A DNA stretch of 54,401 nt from Planctomycetota bacterium (GCA_039182125.1 JBCDCH010000025.1:1-54401), one strand, 5' to 3'. Shown: positions 1-7,909, numbered from the stretch's first letter. Notes: generated by a model from the letters alone, not told the origin. Made by a program: numbers and translations.

Positions 1-315
1 CAGGATGTACGAGTGGAGGCACGGCCAAAAAAGCCGTTAAACCGCCACCATGCATATCCGTACGAGTTGCTCACGAACGTGGAACATAACACCGCATGAA
101 GCCACGTCAACTTCGCTCGCCCCGAAACGCCCCACAACGCCCCGCACGGAGCTAGGCCGCGCTATGCCGAATGTCCGGGGCGGGTTGTCCCGTAAAGACG
201 ATGGGGCGCGGGGCGAGCCGTCGATAACTTGCTCGACATCGGATCGGTTATCAGACGCCCGAGGCGTCGACCGAACCCAAGTCGTTTCGAACCGAGCCAG
301 CCCGAAAGGACTCCC
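1..315. other. Intergenic region upstream of the first PEP-CTERM gene
   Basis: I see no convincing gene here. The short frames on both strands are arginine- and proline-rich and resemble no protein I know. The promoter of the gene starting at 316 should lie here, but I could not pick a clear -35/-10 pair. An AAAGGA Shine-Dalgarno-like sequence is at 304-309. The first bases may belong to the end of a feature outside the window. Confidence 0.5.
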
Positions 316-1368
316 ATGCCCTTCCCCCACACGATCGCGAGAGATGACATGTACACCGCAGTTTCACGGCACGCACTCGCCGCGGCAGCCATCGGCCTCG
401 GCACAACGGGAGCACTCGCGCAGACCGGCGCGTCGGACCTTGGCCAAGCCCTGATCGTCGGTAGCGACGGCCAGGTCAGCGGCATCCTCGCCGACGAACT
501 CGACACCCCCCGCGGCACCGCACTCGCCCCCGACGGCACGTTCTTCGTTTCCGTCACCGGCGGACTCGGCGGGGCCGACGGCTTCGTCCTGCGCGTCAAC
601 CCCGACGGCTCCTCCGCGCCGTTCGTCTCGGGCATCTCGCCGTTCGATCTGGAGATCGGACCCGGCGGCGACCTGTTCATCTCCGACGCCTCGGCCGACA
701 ACATCCTGCGCGTCCCCACCAGTGGGCCCGACGAGGGCATCGTCTCGGTTTTCACCAGCGGCTTCACGCCCAGCGGCCTCGGCTTCGCGCCCAACGGCAG
801 CCTCTACGCCGGCATGCAGCCCGACGACCCCTCCATCCCCGGCAGCGGCGGGCTCGCCGAAGTCCTGCCCGACGGCACCAACCGACAGGTCGGCATCCTC
901 GACAGCCCCTTCGACGTCCAGGTCGACGCCAACGGCAACGTCTTCGCCAACAACGGCGTCGGCTTCCCGTTCGACGGTGAGATCGCGTTCTTCCCCGGCC
1001 TCGGCGCGGTCGATGCCGACGTCCCCGACGAGCCCCTGCCCAGCACCACCTTCTCCCCCACCGGCATCCGCGGTCTCGGCATTGGCCCGGTCGGCACCAG
1101 CATCGAAGATCAGATCTTCGCCACCACCGCCGACTTCACCGTCGTCGTCTTCGACCCGTTCGACCCCGACGCCTTCGACCCGACCGACCTCGGCACCATC
1201 TTCGCCGGCCCGCCGATCAGCGACATTGAGGACCCTTTCGCCTTCGACATTCAGTTCCTGCCCGGCGGCGACTTCCAACTGTTGATCTCGACCGACGACA
1301 TCATCCCCGAACCGGCCGGCATCGGCCTGTTCGCCCTCGGCGGCCTGATCCTGCGTCGACGCCGATAG
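316..1368 (+). CDS. Secreted PEP-CTERM protein, ScyD/NHL-like beta-propeller
   Basis: Predicted exported protein of 350 residues. The N-terminus has a hydrophobic signal segment (ALAAAAIGLGTTGALAQ). The body repeats blocks such as LDTPRGTALAPDGTFFVS and GLGFAPNGSLY, typical of NHL/SMP-30-like propellers of the ScyD/ScyE type. The C-terminus is a short anchor: PEP, a hydrophobic stretch, then LRRRR, the planctomycete version of the PEP-CTERM sorting signal read by an exosortase. I chose the ATG at 316 because AAAGGA lies 6 bases upstream; an ATG at 349 is possible. A strong terminator follows. The export and sorting call is firm; the substrate or role is unknown. Confidence 0.8.
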   Translation: MPFPHTIARDDMYTAVSRHALAAAAIGLGTTGALAQTGASDLGQALIVGSDGQVSGILADELDTPRGTALAPDGTFFVSVTGGLGGADGFVLRVNPDGSSAPFVSGISPFDLEIGPGGDLFISDASADNILRVPTSGPDEGIVSVFTSGFTPSGLGFAPNGSLYAGMQPDDPSIPGSGGLAEVLPDGTNRQVGILDSPFDVQVDANGNVFANNGVGFPFDGEIAFFPGLGAVDADVPDEPLPSTTFSPTGIRGLGIGPVGTSIEDQIFATTADFTVVVFDPFDPDAFDPTDLGTIFAGPPISDIEDPFAFDIQFLPGGDFQLLISTDDIIPEPAGIGLFALGGLILRRRR

Positions 1369-1392
1369 CCCGCACCAACGGCATTTCTCCGT

Positions 1393-1433
1393 CCCCACGC
1401 CGGCGATTACTTCCCGCCGGCGAGGGGTTTTTT
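1393..1433 (+). terminator. Rho-independent terminator after the PEP-CTERM gene
   Basis: CCCC, then a CGCCGGCG arm, a 9-base loop, a second CGCCGGCG arm and GGGG, followed directly by six T. This is a textbook intrinsic terminator on the plus strand, 24 bases after the stop codon. Confidence 0.85.
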
Positions 1434-1469
1434 CGTTCACCGATGGCCGCGCGGCCTACCGTCACCCAC

Positions 1470-1543
1470 CGGGACATAGCTCAGCTTGGTAGAGCGTCCG
1501 CTTTGGGAGCGGAAGGTCGCAGGTTCGAATCCTGTTGTCCCGA
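1470..1543 (+). tRNA. tRNA-Pro (anticodon TGG)
   Basis: A complete 74-base cloverleaf. The acceptor arm CGGGACA pairs perfectly with TGTCCCG. The anticodon loop TTTGGGA gives TGG, which reads CCA. The T-loop is TTCGAAT and the discriminator base is A. CCA is not encoded. It ends one base before the stop codon of the convergent KAP gene. Confidence 0.95.
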
Positions 1544-1544
1544 T

Positions 1545-3617
1545 TCAATCGCCTCGCCCCAGGGGAACCGGCGGCATCGTGACGATCTTCGCGGCATGCC
1601 AGCGGGCGATGAACGCTTCGACCTCGTCGGGATTGTCGGCATACGGGTCGTACGGCGGCTCGCTGTCGATCGGCGGTCGTGGGCCGAACGCTTCGTTTTC
1701 GTCGAGCCAATCCCTGATCCGGATCGCGGCCTGCTGCTCGGGTGTCGGACCGCCGGGCCAAACCACACTCGCCCCGCTGAGCAGCTTCCAACACGTCTTT
1801 CGCACATCCACGTCCAGCCCGGCGAGGAACTCCGCCACGAACATCGTCGCGAGCATCCGCTCCGAGCTTTCGTCGATACCCTCGACCATCCGCGGCAACC
1901 CATCCATCGCTTCTTCCAAGCCCTTGAGCATGCCGAAGCCGTTCTGTAGCCGCTTGATCTGACGGGGGTTGGTGAACGCGAACTGCTCGACGCACTGGCG
2001 AAACGCACGGCGTTCATCCGCCGTGAACTGCATCGCTTGGTCGATGTCTTCATCGGTAACCGGCGGCGGACGAAGCTCCGGCGCTGGAGCCGAAGGCGTG
2101 TCATCGTTGTCAATCGAGGTGGCAACCTTGCCACCGTTGATGTCGGTACTCGGTACCGGCGGCGATGGTCGATCGGTAAGCGCTTCGACTGCGCCGACCA
2201 CACTTTCCTCGTCTTCTGCTTCCTGCTTCTCGCGTTCGATCGCATCCTTGAAGAGATGCGTTTCGACGTAGTTCCGCACCACCGCCGGCTCGGGCGGTGG
2301 GAGTTGCACGACGGTGTGGAGCACCTTGGCCAGGTAATCCCGGGCCACCCGCGGCCTGTCCTCGGCGGCGACCGTATCGCGGTAGTGGTGCATCACCGCC
2401 TGCAACGCGATGTCCGAGTCGACGAGCACCACCACCGTCACTCCCGGCACCTCCGCCACGAGCCGCACCGCGTCGAGCGTCTCCACCACCGACTCCGCGT
2501 TACAACGGTCGACGTCGTCGACGAACAGAACCAGTTGCCGCTTTGCGTTGAGCGATGGATCGACCACGTCACGGGCCGTGATCGTGTCGAGCCATCGGCG
2601 AAAGCGGCCACGCTTGTCCGTGTTCTCGCCCGACTGCTCTCCCGGCAACAGGCGTAACTTGGCCATCACTTCGAGGTTGCGGCGAATGGCCGGAAGCTCG
2701 CCGAGATGGTCCGCGTAGTCCGGCAACTGCATGTACCGGTGCAGGTCCGGCGACAGCGGGTGCTTCGCAAGGCTCGTCAGTTGAGCGAATTCCTTCAGTC
2801 CTTTGACCGCTGCGGCGAGCAGGCCCAAGACAGCGATGGTAAGCGGTAGTCCGGTCAACATGCTCAGATTCGGAATCGTGGCGATGACATCGTCGCCAAA
2901 GACGGCCACCATCCCAAAAGCCGTCAGGATCAGCACGACAAGCAAGGCGACCCAACCAAGCCTTAGTAAGAACGGCACAGGGTGTGCGTGCCATGCGAAC
3001 GTCCAGCGCAAACGCAGTTTCGCGAAGAACCCGAGCGGTGCCACCAATCCCTGCACGACTTCCTGCGCCAAGCCCGCAGCGAGGTTGTCGGTTTTCTCGT
3101 AACGCCAGGCGTTGAACTCGGCGAAGCAGAAACGTTTGCCGTGGGTCTTGGTGAGACGATCGCGGAGTTGGAGCATGACGCTGCTCTTGCCAGTGCCCCA
3201 GTCACCGAGCAGGCCGAGGGTGGTGTGGGCGGGAAACTTCTCGCCGGCGAACATCCGCGCGAGCATGAGCACGAACGGCTTCCGGTCGAGATAGTCGTCC
3301 GCCGACGGCTTCTCCGCCGCGATCACCGTCGTGTTGCCGTTGTCCCGCTTGCTCGCCGACCTGGACGCCGCTTCGTCGGTGGATTCGTCCTCAACGAGCG
3401 GCTCGCCGCGGGCCGCAAGCCAGTCGTTGAGTCGATGCAGCATCGCCGGATAACCGAGGCCGGCTTTCGACGTCGAGAGGTACGCATCGAGCAGATCGGT
3501 CCGCTCCACCGACTCGAACGCCTTGCGAATCGTGGGCAGGCGTTCCTTGATAAGTTCCGGCAAACCAGCTTTCCAGAGCGGGCGTTGATAGAACTCATCC
3601 AGCACCTCGGCCGCCAC
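1545..3617 (-). CDS. KAP-family P-loop NTPase
   Basis: Predicted membrane-associated NTPase of 690 residues. Walker A is GDWGTGKS near residues 138-145 and Walker B is LVLFVDDVDRC. Between them lie two strongly hydrophobic segments (near FLLRLGWVALLVVLILTAF and LTIAVLGLLAAAV), the usual KAP arrangement in which membrane helices are inserted in the NTPase domain. The first 80 residues form a separate helical domain that I could not name. The start is GTG at 3617; no good ribosome site precedes it. The upstream frameshifted gene ends 23 bases away, and one 7-bp repeat unit separates the two frames. KAP proteins are often found in defence or accessory loci, but the role here is not shown. Confidence 0.85.
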   Translation of the reverse strand: MAAEVLDEFYQRPLWKAGLPELIKERLPTIRKAFESVERTDLLDAYLSTSKAGLGYPAMLHRLNDWLAARGEPLVEDESTDEAASRSASKRDNGNTTVIAAEKPSADDYLDRKPFVLMLARMFAGEKFPAHTTLGLLGDWGTGKSSVMLQLRDRLTKTHGKRFCFAEFNAWRYEKTDNLAAGLAQEVVQGLVAPLGFFAKLRLRWTFAWHAHPVPFLLRLGWVALLVVLILTAFGMVAVFGDDVIATIPNLSMLTGLPLTIAVLGLLAAAVKGLKEFAQLTSLAKHPLSPDLHRYMQLPDYADHLGELPAIRRNLEVMAKLRLLPGEQSGENTDKRGRFRRWLDTITARDVVDPSLNAKRQLVLFVDDVDRCNAESVVETLDAVRLVAEVPGVTVVVLVDSDIALQAVMHHYRDTVAAEDRPRVARDYLAKVLHTVVQLPPPEPAVVRNYVETHLFKDAIEREKQEAEDEESVVGAVEALTDRPSPPVPSTDINGGKVATSIDNDDTPSAPAPELRPPPVTDEDIDQAMQFTADERRAFRQCVEQFAFTNPRQIKRLQNGFGMLKGLEEAMDGLPRMVEGIDESSERMLATMFVAEFLAGLDVDVRKTCWKLLSGASVVWPGGPTPEQQAAIRIRDWLDENEAFGPRPPIDSEPPYDPYADNPDEVEAFIARWHAAKIVTMPPVPLGRGD

Positions 3618-3621
3618 TTCG

Positions 3622-3657
3622 TCACCAACTTCACCAACTTTAGACTTTAGACTTTAG
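3622..3657. repeat. Short tandem repeats at the junction of the KAP gene and its upstream partner
   Basis: Plus strand: two perfect copies of TCACCAACT (3622-3639), then three perfect copies of ACTTTAG (3637-3657). The 7-bp unit is not a multiple of three, so gain or loss of a unit shifts the frame. With two units instead of three, the upstream frame would read straight into the KAP frame (FLKSKVGEVGDEVAAEVLDE). Confidence 0.9.
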
Positions 3658-4193
3658 AAATTCAAAATCGTTGGCGGCAGCGTAGGTAGGAGCGGCGGTG
3701 GCGGTGGCGGTTACGTCGGGAGGTAGCTCGCCGGGAATGATAACGACCGGGTGTACGTTAAAGATTGAGTGAGCCTCGGCAACAGCCTTATCGGCGATAT
3801 CGGCGGAGTTGACACTAGCGGCTGCTGATGCGACATCAGCGGCCGCATCAGCGACAGATTTGGCGATGGCCGCGGCTAACCCAGCGAGGCTGACACTGGA
3901 AGAGATGGAGCGCGCCGCAGCGCGGGCGGCTCCTTCAGCAGCGCCGGTAGCCTTTACGACGGCGCTCCAAACCATCGAATCAGTCGGTCGACGACAGAAT
4001 ACAGCACCCGCCACGACTGCAGCGTCAATGTTCGACAGAGTTGAGCCTCCATTTTCCCCCAGAAATCGAAGTCGCCGCCGTAACCTACAACCGGAAACAC
4101 GCGCATCGCACAACGGACGGCATATGCGACGATCGCCTGCTTCGGCAGCTCGGCAAGTTCCCCTCGTGTTGGTAGCTTTGCCTGCTCGGCCAC
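3640..4193 (-). pseudogene. Frameshifted gene with LPTRxELAxLP domain, upstream of KAP NTPase
   Basis: Reading from a GTG at 4193 (AAGGGGA about 9 bases upstream) gives AEQAKLPTRGELAELPKQ followed by AIVAYAVRCAMRVFPVV. I recall this domain start from small conserved bacterial proteins; it is normally followed by a long Ala-rich helix. In this frame the sense is lost after FWGKMEAQ and a stop comes at 3954. The expected Ala-rich helix (AAEGAARAAARS, SVADAAADVASAAASV) continues in the -1 frame from about 4040 to a TAA at 3640-3642. The switch falls just after a GGGGGAAAA run (4052-4060). It may be a broken gene, a base-call error, or a slippage site. Function unknown; the pairing with a KAP NTPase suggests one system. 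Confidence 0.65.
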
Positions 4194-4460
4194 GCCCGGT
4201 GTCCCCTTGCTTGCGGTCGTGGGAACGGTATCAGAACACGTCAACGATGTCGTGACATGGATGCGATCGCCGAACATCCGAGCGGCGCGAGAGCGCTCAG
4301 CCGCGTTGCTCCGCAACGCGATTTCGACACCGCGTTGGCGCTGCGAACCAACCGCGTTGCAGAACGACGCAGTCACGCACCACCACGTCGTTGGTACGAC
4401 GTCGCGTTGACGTGGCAGCGTGTCATGGTGTCCGCTTAGGCCATCGCATCATCTCGTGGC
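4194..4460. other. Spacer with degenerate palindromic repeats
   Basis: No gene seen. It holds one good and one decayed copy of the dispersed palindromic repeat described at 4303-4372. The minus-strand reading frame here gives repeat-derived sequence (SNAAERSRAARM), so I do not extend the frameshifted gene into it. Confidence 0.5.
4303..4372. repeat. Dispersed palindromic repeat, copy 1 (partly decayed)
   Basis: A perfect core GCGTTGCTCCGCAACGC at 4303-4319 and a diverged arm at 4350-4372 that matches the AACCGCGTTGCGGAGC-type arm with several changes. Other copies are at 14165-14237, 24957-25028, 33843-33924 and 50743-50806. Confidence 0.7.
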
Positions 4461-4619
4461 GTGCCCCGGCAGATCGAGAGCGTGGTGCTGGGGTGGCTAC
4501 GCGCGGCAGTGCGGTGGATCGCGGGGGTGTTTCGACACCGACCGCCCGCGCTCCGAACTACCGGTCGGTGCTCCACATGTTGTTCTCGATCGAGCGGTAG
4601 GTGTCCTCGAAGCGCATGA
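4461..4619 (+). CDS. Short tryptophan-rich reading frame, related to 5545-5640
   Basis: A GTG-started frame of 52 codons. Its first part reads [20 protein letters not shown], very close to RQAEAVVLGWLLAGWRWLAR encoded at 5551-5610, on the other side of the prepilin-like gene. Several differences between the two copies fall in third codon positions (CTG/CTC, CTA/CTG), as expected if a peptide is conserved. After about residue 33 the similarity stops, and the frame runs antisense into the prepilin-like gene and becomes Ser/Cys/Arg-rich. It may be a decayed duplicate. No clear ribosome site. I do not recognise the family. Confidence 0.35.
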   Translation: MPRQIESVVLGWLRAAVRWIAGVFRHRPPALRTTGRCSTCCSRSSGRCPRSA

Positions 4620-5412
4620 AGGTCACGCTCGAGTCGACCATGCCGTACCACTGGCCGTTGCCGTAGCGGGACTCGCCCTCGTGCTCGGGGCGGCGGCCGT
4701 CGATGGGCTGGTCCCATTCGGTGGCGTCCGGATCATCGGGGAAGAGGGTCAGGGGCGGCGCGGCCCGGCCGCGGCTCCAGTGGTACGGGTCGTCCTCGTC
4801 GAGCGTGTCCGCCCACGGATCCACGCACACGTCGAAGTACTCGCTGCTCCAGAACGGGTCGTCCTGGTTCGCGAGCGGCAGCGGATCGGGCGGCGTGATC
4901 GTGGCGCCTTCCCAGTTGCGTGTCCGGAGGGTGAGCATGATCGTTTCGGACGACCGGCGGACTTGCGTCATCTTCCTGGGTACGCCGGTGAGGAACCCGT
5001 TGTCGACGAACGAGCCCCACATCGCGGGGAGGTCGGCGTCAGGATCGAGCGGGTCGAACCAGACGCCGCGGTTGGTGCGTTGGGAGCCGTCTTCCTCCAC
5101 GCCGCCGCTCTGGCCGATGTAGCTTTCGAGCGCGCGGTGGTAGCTGTCGAGCCGCCACCAGTTGGCGGTCTCGGGGAAGCCGGTAGCCGTGTCCATCGTG
5201 CGGGGCATCCAGTCCTCGTTGCCCTGGGAGTACATGCGGGCCGCGATCGCGATCTGGCGCATGTTGTTGGCCGTCTTCACGCCCGCGGCCTGCTTTCGGG
5301 CAGCGGTGAGCGACGGAAGAAGGATGCTAATCAACAGCGCGATGATGCCGATGACGACCAGCAGTTCGACGAGCGTGAACGCGCGTGGGCGATGTTGGAG
5401 CGAGACTTTCAT
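4558..5412 (-). CDS. Prepilin-like protein with N-terminal methylation/cleavage segment
   Basis: 284 residues. [20 protein letters not shown] near residues 10-29 is a type IV pilin/type II pseudopilin signal: cleavage before F, Glu at +5, then one hydrophobic helix. A polar extracytoplasmic domain rich in Asp and Trp follows. Planctomycetes carry many such DUF1559-type or pseudopilin-like proteins, most with unknown roles. The conserved DGH-type C-terminal motif is not clear here ([15 protein letters not shown]). The ATG at 5412 lies only six bases from a good -10 box, and there is no Shine-Dalgarno sequence, so the message may be leaderless. Confidence 0.85.
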   Translation of the reverse strand: MKVSLQHRPRAFTLVELLVVIGIIALLISILLPSLTAARKQAAGVKTANNMRQIAIAARMYSQGNEDWMPRTMDTATGFPETANWWRLDSYHRALESYIGQSGGVEEDGSQRTNRGVWFDPLDPDADLPAMWGSFVDNGFLTGVPRKMTQVRRSSETIMLTLRTRNWEGATITPPDPLPLANQDDPFWSSEYFDVCVDPWADTLDEDDPYHWSRGRAAPPLTLFPDDPDATEWDQPIDGRRPEHEGESRYGNGQWYGMVDSSVTFMRFEDTYRSIENNMWSTDR

Positions 5413-5418
5413 GCCGGG

Positions 5419-5446
5419 AGATTACACTTTGATATGTCAAAGTCAA
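5419..5446 (-). promoter_or_regulatory. Promoter with internal palindromic operator for the prepilin-like gene
   Basis: On the minus strand: -35 TTGACT (5441-5446), 16-base spacer, -10 TAATCT (5419-5424), then six bases to the ATG at 5412. The spacer holds a perfect palindrome, ACTTTGA-TATG-TCAAAGT, at 5426-5443. A dimeric regulator bound there would block polymerase. The expected start of transcription falls at or beside the ATG. Confidence 0.6.
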
Positions 5447-5544
5447 TGCCTTTAAATGCCACGGCGTCGACTTTTGCCTGTCGCGGACATGCCGATCTGC
5501 TTGACCGATTTTGCCGGACGTCGGCCGCGAAGTAAGGTGCTTGG

Positions 5545-5673
5545 ATGGCACGGCAGGCCGAGGCGGTGGTGCTCGGGTGGCTGCTGGCGGGTTGGCGGTG
5601 GCTGGCTCGGCTGGTTTGGCGGAAGCCCGGCGCGGCGTTGGTTCGGCCCGCCGCTTCGGCTACAACCGTGGCC
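5545..5673 (+). other. Possible N-terminal extension of the YhaM-like gene or separate short peptide
   Basis: An ATG at 5545 opens a frame that joins the YhaM-like gene without a stop. It begins MARQAEAVVLGWLLAG and is Trp-rich (GWRWLARLVWRK). It resembles the short frame at 4461-4520, in both peptide and codon pattern. YhaM proteins do not carry such a leader, so it is either a repeat that happens to be in frame or a hydrophobic/amphipathic leader peptide. Confidence 0.35.
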
Positions 5674-6732
5674 ATGCCCCGCACTTTCCTGGCCGATGCC
5701 GAGACCGGCAGTGTGCTCGATGACGTGTTCGTCATCACCAACCCGCAGCTCGGCACCACGCGCAAGGGGGACCCGTTCATCAAGCTGCTCGTGAGCGATC
5801 GGACGATGCAGGTACCAGGCAAGTGGTGGCAGATGGGGCCGGAGACGCTGGCGAAACTGCCCAAGAACGGGGCGGCGGTGCGGGTGAAGGGGTTGCTCGA
5901 GGAGTTCAACGATTCGCCGCAGTTCCGCGTGGACAACATCTGGCCGGTCGACCCGGCGGACGTGGACTACGCCGACCTGCTGCCGAGCACGGAGAAGAAC
6001 GTCGACGAGCTGCTCGCGACGGTCGAGTCGATCCTCGCGACGATCGAGCACCCGGACCTGCGGGCGCTGACCGCGGCGTACCTGCGGGATGAGAGGCTCA
6101 TGACCGACTTCAAGCTCGCCCCGGCCGCGATGGCGATGCACCATGCGTACCTCGGCGGCTTGCTCGAACACACCTGCATCCTCCTGCAACTCGCCGACGC
6201 GGTGTGCCCGCTCTACCCGGACCTCGATCGCGACACGGTGGTCTTCGGGCTGTTCGTACATGACCTGGCGAAGACGTGGGAGCTGAAGTACGACGTGGCG
6301 TTCGGCTACACCGACGGCGGGAATCTGGTGGGCCACATCGTGAAGGCGGCGCTGTGGCTGGAGGACAAGGCCCGCGAAGTCCACGAGAAACGCGGCGAGC
6401 CGATCGACCGACGCGTGATGGACATCCTGCAGAACCTGCTGCTGAGCCATCACGGCCTGACCGAGCAGGACTACGGCAGCGCCCGTAACCCGATGACGCC
6501 CGAGGCGATCATGGTGCACATGCTCGACACGCTCGATGCGAAGCTGATGCCGGCGTTGGAGCTTTGCCGGTCCGGCGACACGGACGCGACGATGACGGAC
6601 TTCTCCCGAAGTCTCGGCACGCGGCTGTACCGGCCGTCCATCGCCCAACTCGGCGACGAGCCCGCCAGGCCAGCGGGCGACCAGCCGATCGCCCCGCCGC
6701 CGAAGCTGGACAATCCGCTGTTCGGTTCGTGA
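5674..6732 (+). CDS. YhaM-like 3'-5' exoribonuclease, OB-fold plus HD domain
   Basis: 352 residues from the ATG at 5674. Residues about 15-92 look like an OB-type nucleic-acid-binding fold (GTTRKGDPFIKLLVSD, VRVKGLLEEFN). Residues about 150-310 form an HD phosphohydrolase domain: H157, H166 in GGLLEHTC, and the HD pair H196-D197 in FVHDLAKTW, then LLSHHG and a conserved Asp in HMLDTLDAKL. This is the order seen in YhaM (CBF1) nucleases, which trim RNA or DNA from the 3' end. I prefer 5674 because the N-terminus then matches the family; the frame is open back to 5545. A thioredoxin-like gene follows 22 bases later and may be cotranscribed. Confidence 0.82.
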   Translation: MPRTFLADAETGSVLDDVFVITNPQLGTTRKGDPFIKLLVSDRTMQVPGKWWQMGPETLAKLPKNGAAVRVKGLLEEFNDSPQFRVDNIWPVDPADVDYADLLPSTEKNVDELLATVESILATIEHPDLRALTAAYLRDERLMTDFKLAPAAMAMHHAYLGGLLEHTCILLQLADAVCPLYPDLDRDTVVFGLFVHDLAKTWELKYDVAFGYTDGGNLVGHIVKAALWLEDKAREVHEKRGEPIDRRVMDILQNLLLSHHGLTEQDYGSARNPMTPEAIMVHMLDTLDAKLMPALELCRSGDTDATMTDFSRSLGTRLYRPSIAQLGDEPARPAGDQPIAPPPKLDNPLFGS

Positions 6733-6754
6733 GCACTTCGGGTATCATCGGGGG

Positions 6755-7909
6755 ATGCTCAACGTTCTGCTTAGCGTGTCGATGGTTCAGGCCGCGCCGG
6801 CCGCTGACCCGGTGGCGGAGTTACAGACCGATGTCGCGGCGGCGTACACGCAGCTCGACTCGCTGCACATGGCCGGCAAGCTGGATTACGTCGTCGCCTA
6901 TGCCGACCTGCGTTACGAGCGGAGCCGGGCGTTCACGGGCGACTTTGCCAGCGGATTGTTCCTGCACGTCAGCGACACGGGGCCGACCTTCGCCAACACC
7001 GGCGAGGACATCTTCGTCTACGAACCGGACCAACAGAGCTACCAGCGTTTCGCCGCAGCGAGCGGTACCGAGGAAAGCGCGTTGCCGCCGTACCTGGCCG
7101 GGCTCGCGGTGGAGAACCCGGCACTGCTGCTTGCCGCGACGGGCGGCGACCTGACCCCGCTCATCGCCAACGGGGCCGAGTTCATCGTCGACGAGGGCGA
7201 CGGGAAGAAGATCCTCTCGTTCGAGCGGGACGGCGCGGTGGTGACGTTGATGTTCGACGCGGAGACCATGTTGCTCCGGGGCCGTGAGATCGACCTGCGT
7301 CCGGCGTTGATGGCCGACGGGGTCGAGCATGTGACCGAGGGGCGATTGTCGCTGGTTTATGAAACGATGGAGACGGGCAAGGCGATCGACGCGTCGGTGT
7401 TCGCGTGGAAGCCGCCGGCCGAGGCCGAGCCCGCCGAAGCCCAGGCCGCCGTGGCCGAGGATCCCAACGCGCTCGTCGGTGCAGAGGCACCAAAGTTCAC
7501 GCTCGACAACCTTGCCGGCGATCCGGTCACGCTCGAAGACCAGCGCGGCAAGGTCGTCGTCCTCGACTTCTGGGCGACGTGGTGCCCGCCCTGCCGCGAG
7601 GGGTTGCCGCATGTCGCCGGCCTTGCCGACCGGTTCGGCGAAGACTTGCGGGTGTTCGCGGTCAACCAACGCGAGGATGCCGACACGATCCAGGGCTTCC
7701 TCGACGAGCAAGGCATCGACGTCGAATCGCTATTGGACCTCGACGGTGCCGTCGGTGATCAGTACGGCGTGACCGGCATCCCGACAACCGTCGTCATCGA
7801 CCGCGACGGCCATGTCCGCCACGTGCTGGTCGGCTTCGGCCCGGACACGCCGGCCCAGCTCGACGCGGCCATCGAGGAGACCATCCGCGACGTCGGCGTG
7901 GCGCACTAG
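6755..7909 (+). CDS. Exported DUF2092-TlpA thioredoxin fusion
   Basis: 384 residues. A short N-terminal hydrophobic leader (LLSVSMVQAAPA) suggests export. Residues about 25-225 resemble DUF2092-type periplasmic domains, with LDSLHMAGKLDYVVAYAD near the start. After an Ala/Glu-rich linker (AEAEPAEAQAAVAEDP), residues about 240-380 are a TlpA/ResA-like thioredoxin fold with the active site W276-C277-P-P-C280 and a cis-Pro loop (GIPTTVVID). Such proteins reduce disulfides outside the cytoplasm or act in redox signalling. The fusion of a lipid-binding-like DUF2092 domain with a thioredoxin is seen in other planctomycetes as far as I recall. Substrate unknown. Confidence 0.82.
   Translation: MLNVLLSVSMVQAAPAADPVAELQTDVAAAYTQLDSLHMAGKLDYVVAYADLRYERSRAFTGDFASGLFLHVSDTGPTFANTGEDIFVYEPDQQSYQRFAAASGTEESALPPYLAGLAVENPALLLAATGGDLTPLIANGAEFIVDEGDGKKILSFERDGAVVTLMFDAETMLLRGREIDLRPALMADGVEHVTEGRLSLVYETMETGKAIDASVFAWKPPAEAEPAEAQAAVAEDPNALVGAEAPKFTLDNLAGDPVTLEDQRGKVVVLDFWATWCPPCREGLPHVAGLADRFGEDLRVFAVNQREDADTIQGFLDEQGIDVESLLDLDGAVGDQYGVTGIPTTVVIDRDGHVRHVLVGFGPDTPAQLDAAIEETIRDVGVAH

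Noticed and set aside
364-1440. Long minus-strand reading frame opposite the PEP-CTERM gene
   Set aside because: Its Gly/Ala/Glu/Asp/Val/Arg-only composition is the usual antisense shadow of a GC-rich gene; the plus frame has a signal peptide, repeats and a sorting tail.
4052-4060. Canonical -1 slippery heptamer in the LPTRxELAxLP gene
   Set aside because: The zero-frame codons around GGGGGAAAA are TGG GGG AAA ATG, which do not give an ideal X-XXY-YYZ slip for both tRNAs, and I saw no clear stimulatory structure. Kept only as a possibility.
4194-4376. Extending the frameshifted gene to an upstream start at 4376
   Set aside because: That part of the frame is translated from the palindromic repeat and has no family similarity; the GTG at 4193 has a good ribosome site and matches the expected domain start.
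4420-5535. 371-codon plus-strand frame opposite the prepilin-like gene
   Set aside because: The minus frame carries the pilin-type signal and a promoter; the plus frame is Val/Arg/Gly-rich shadow.
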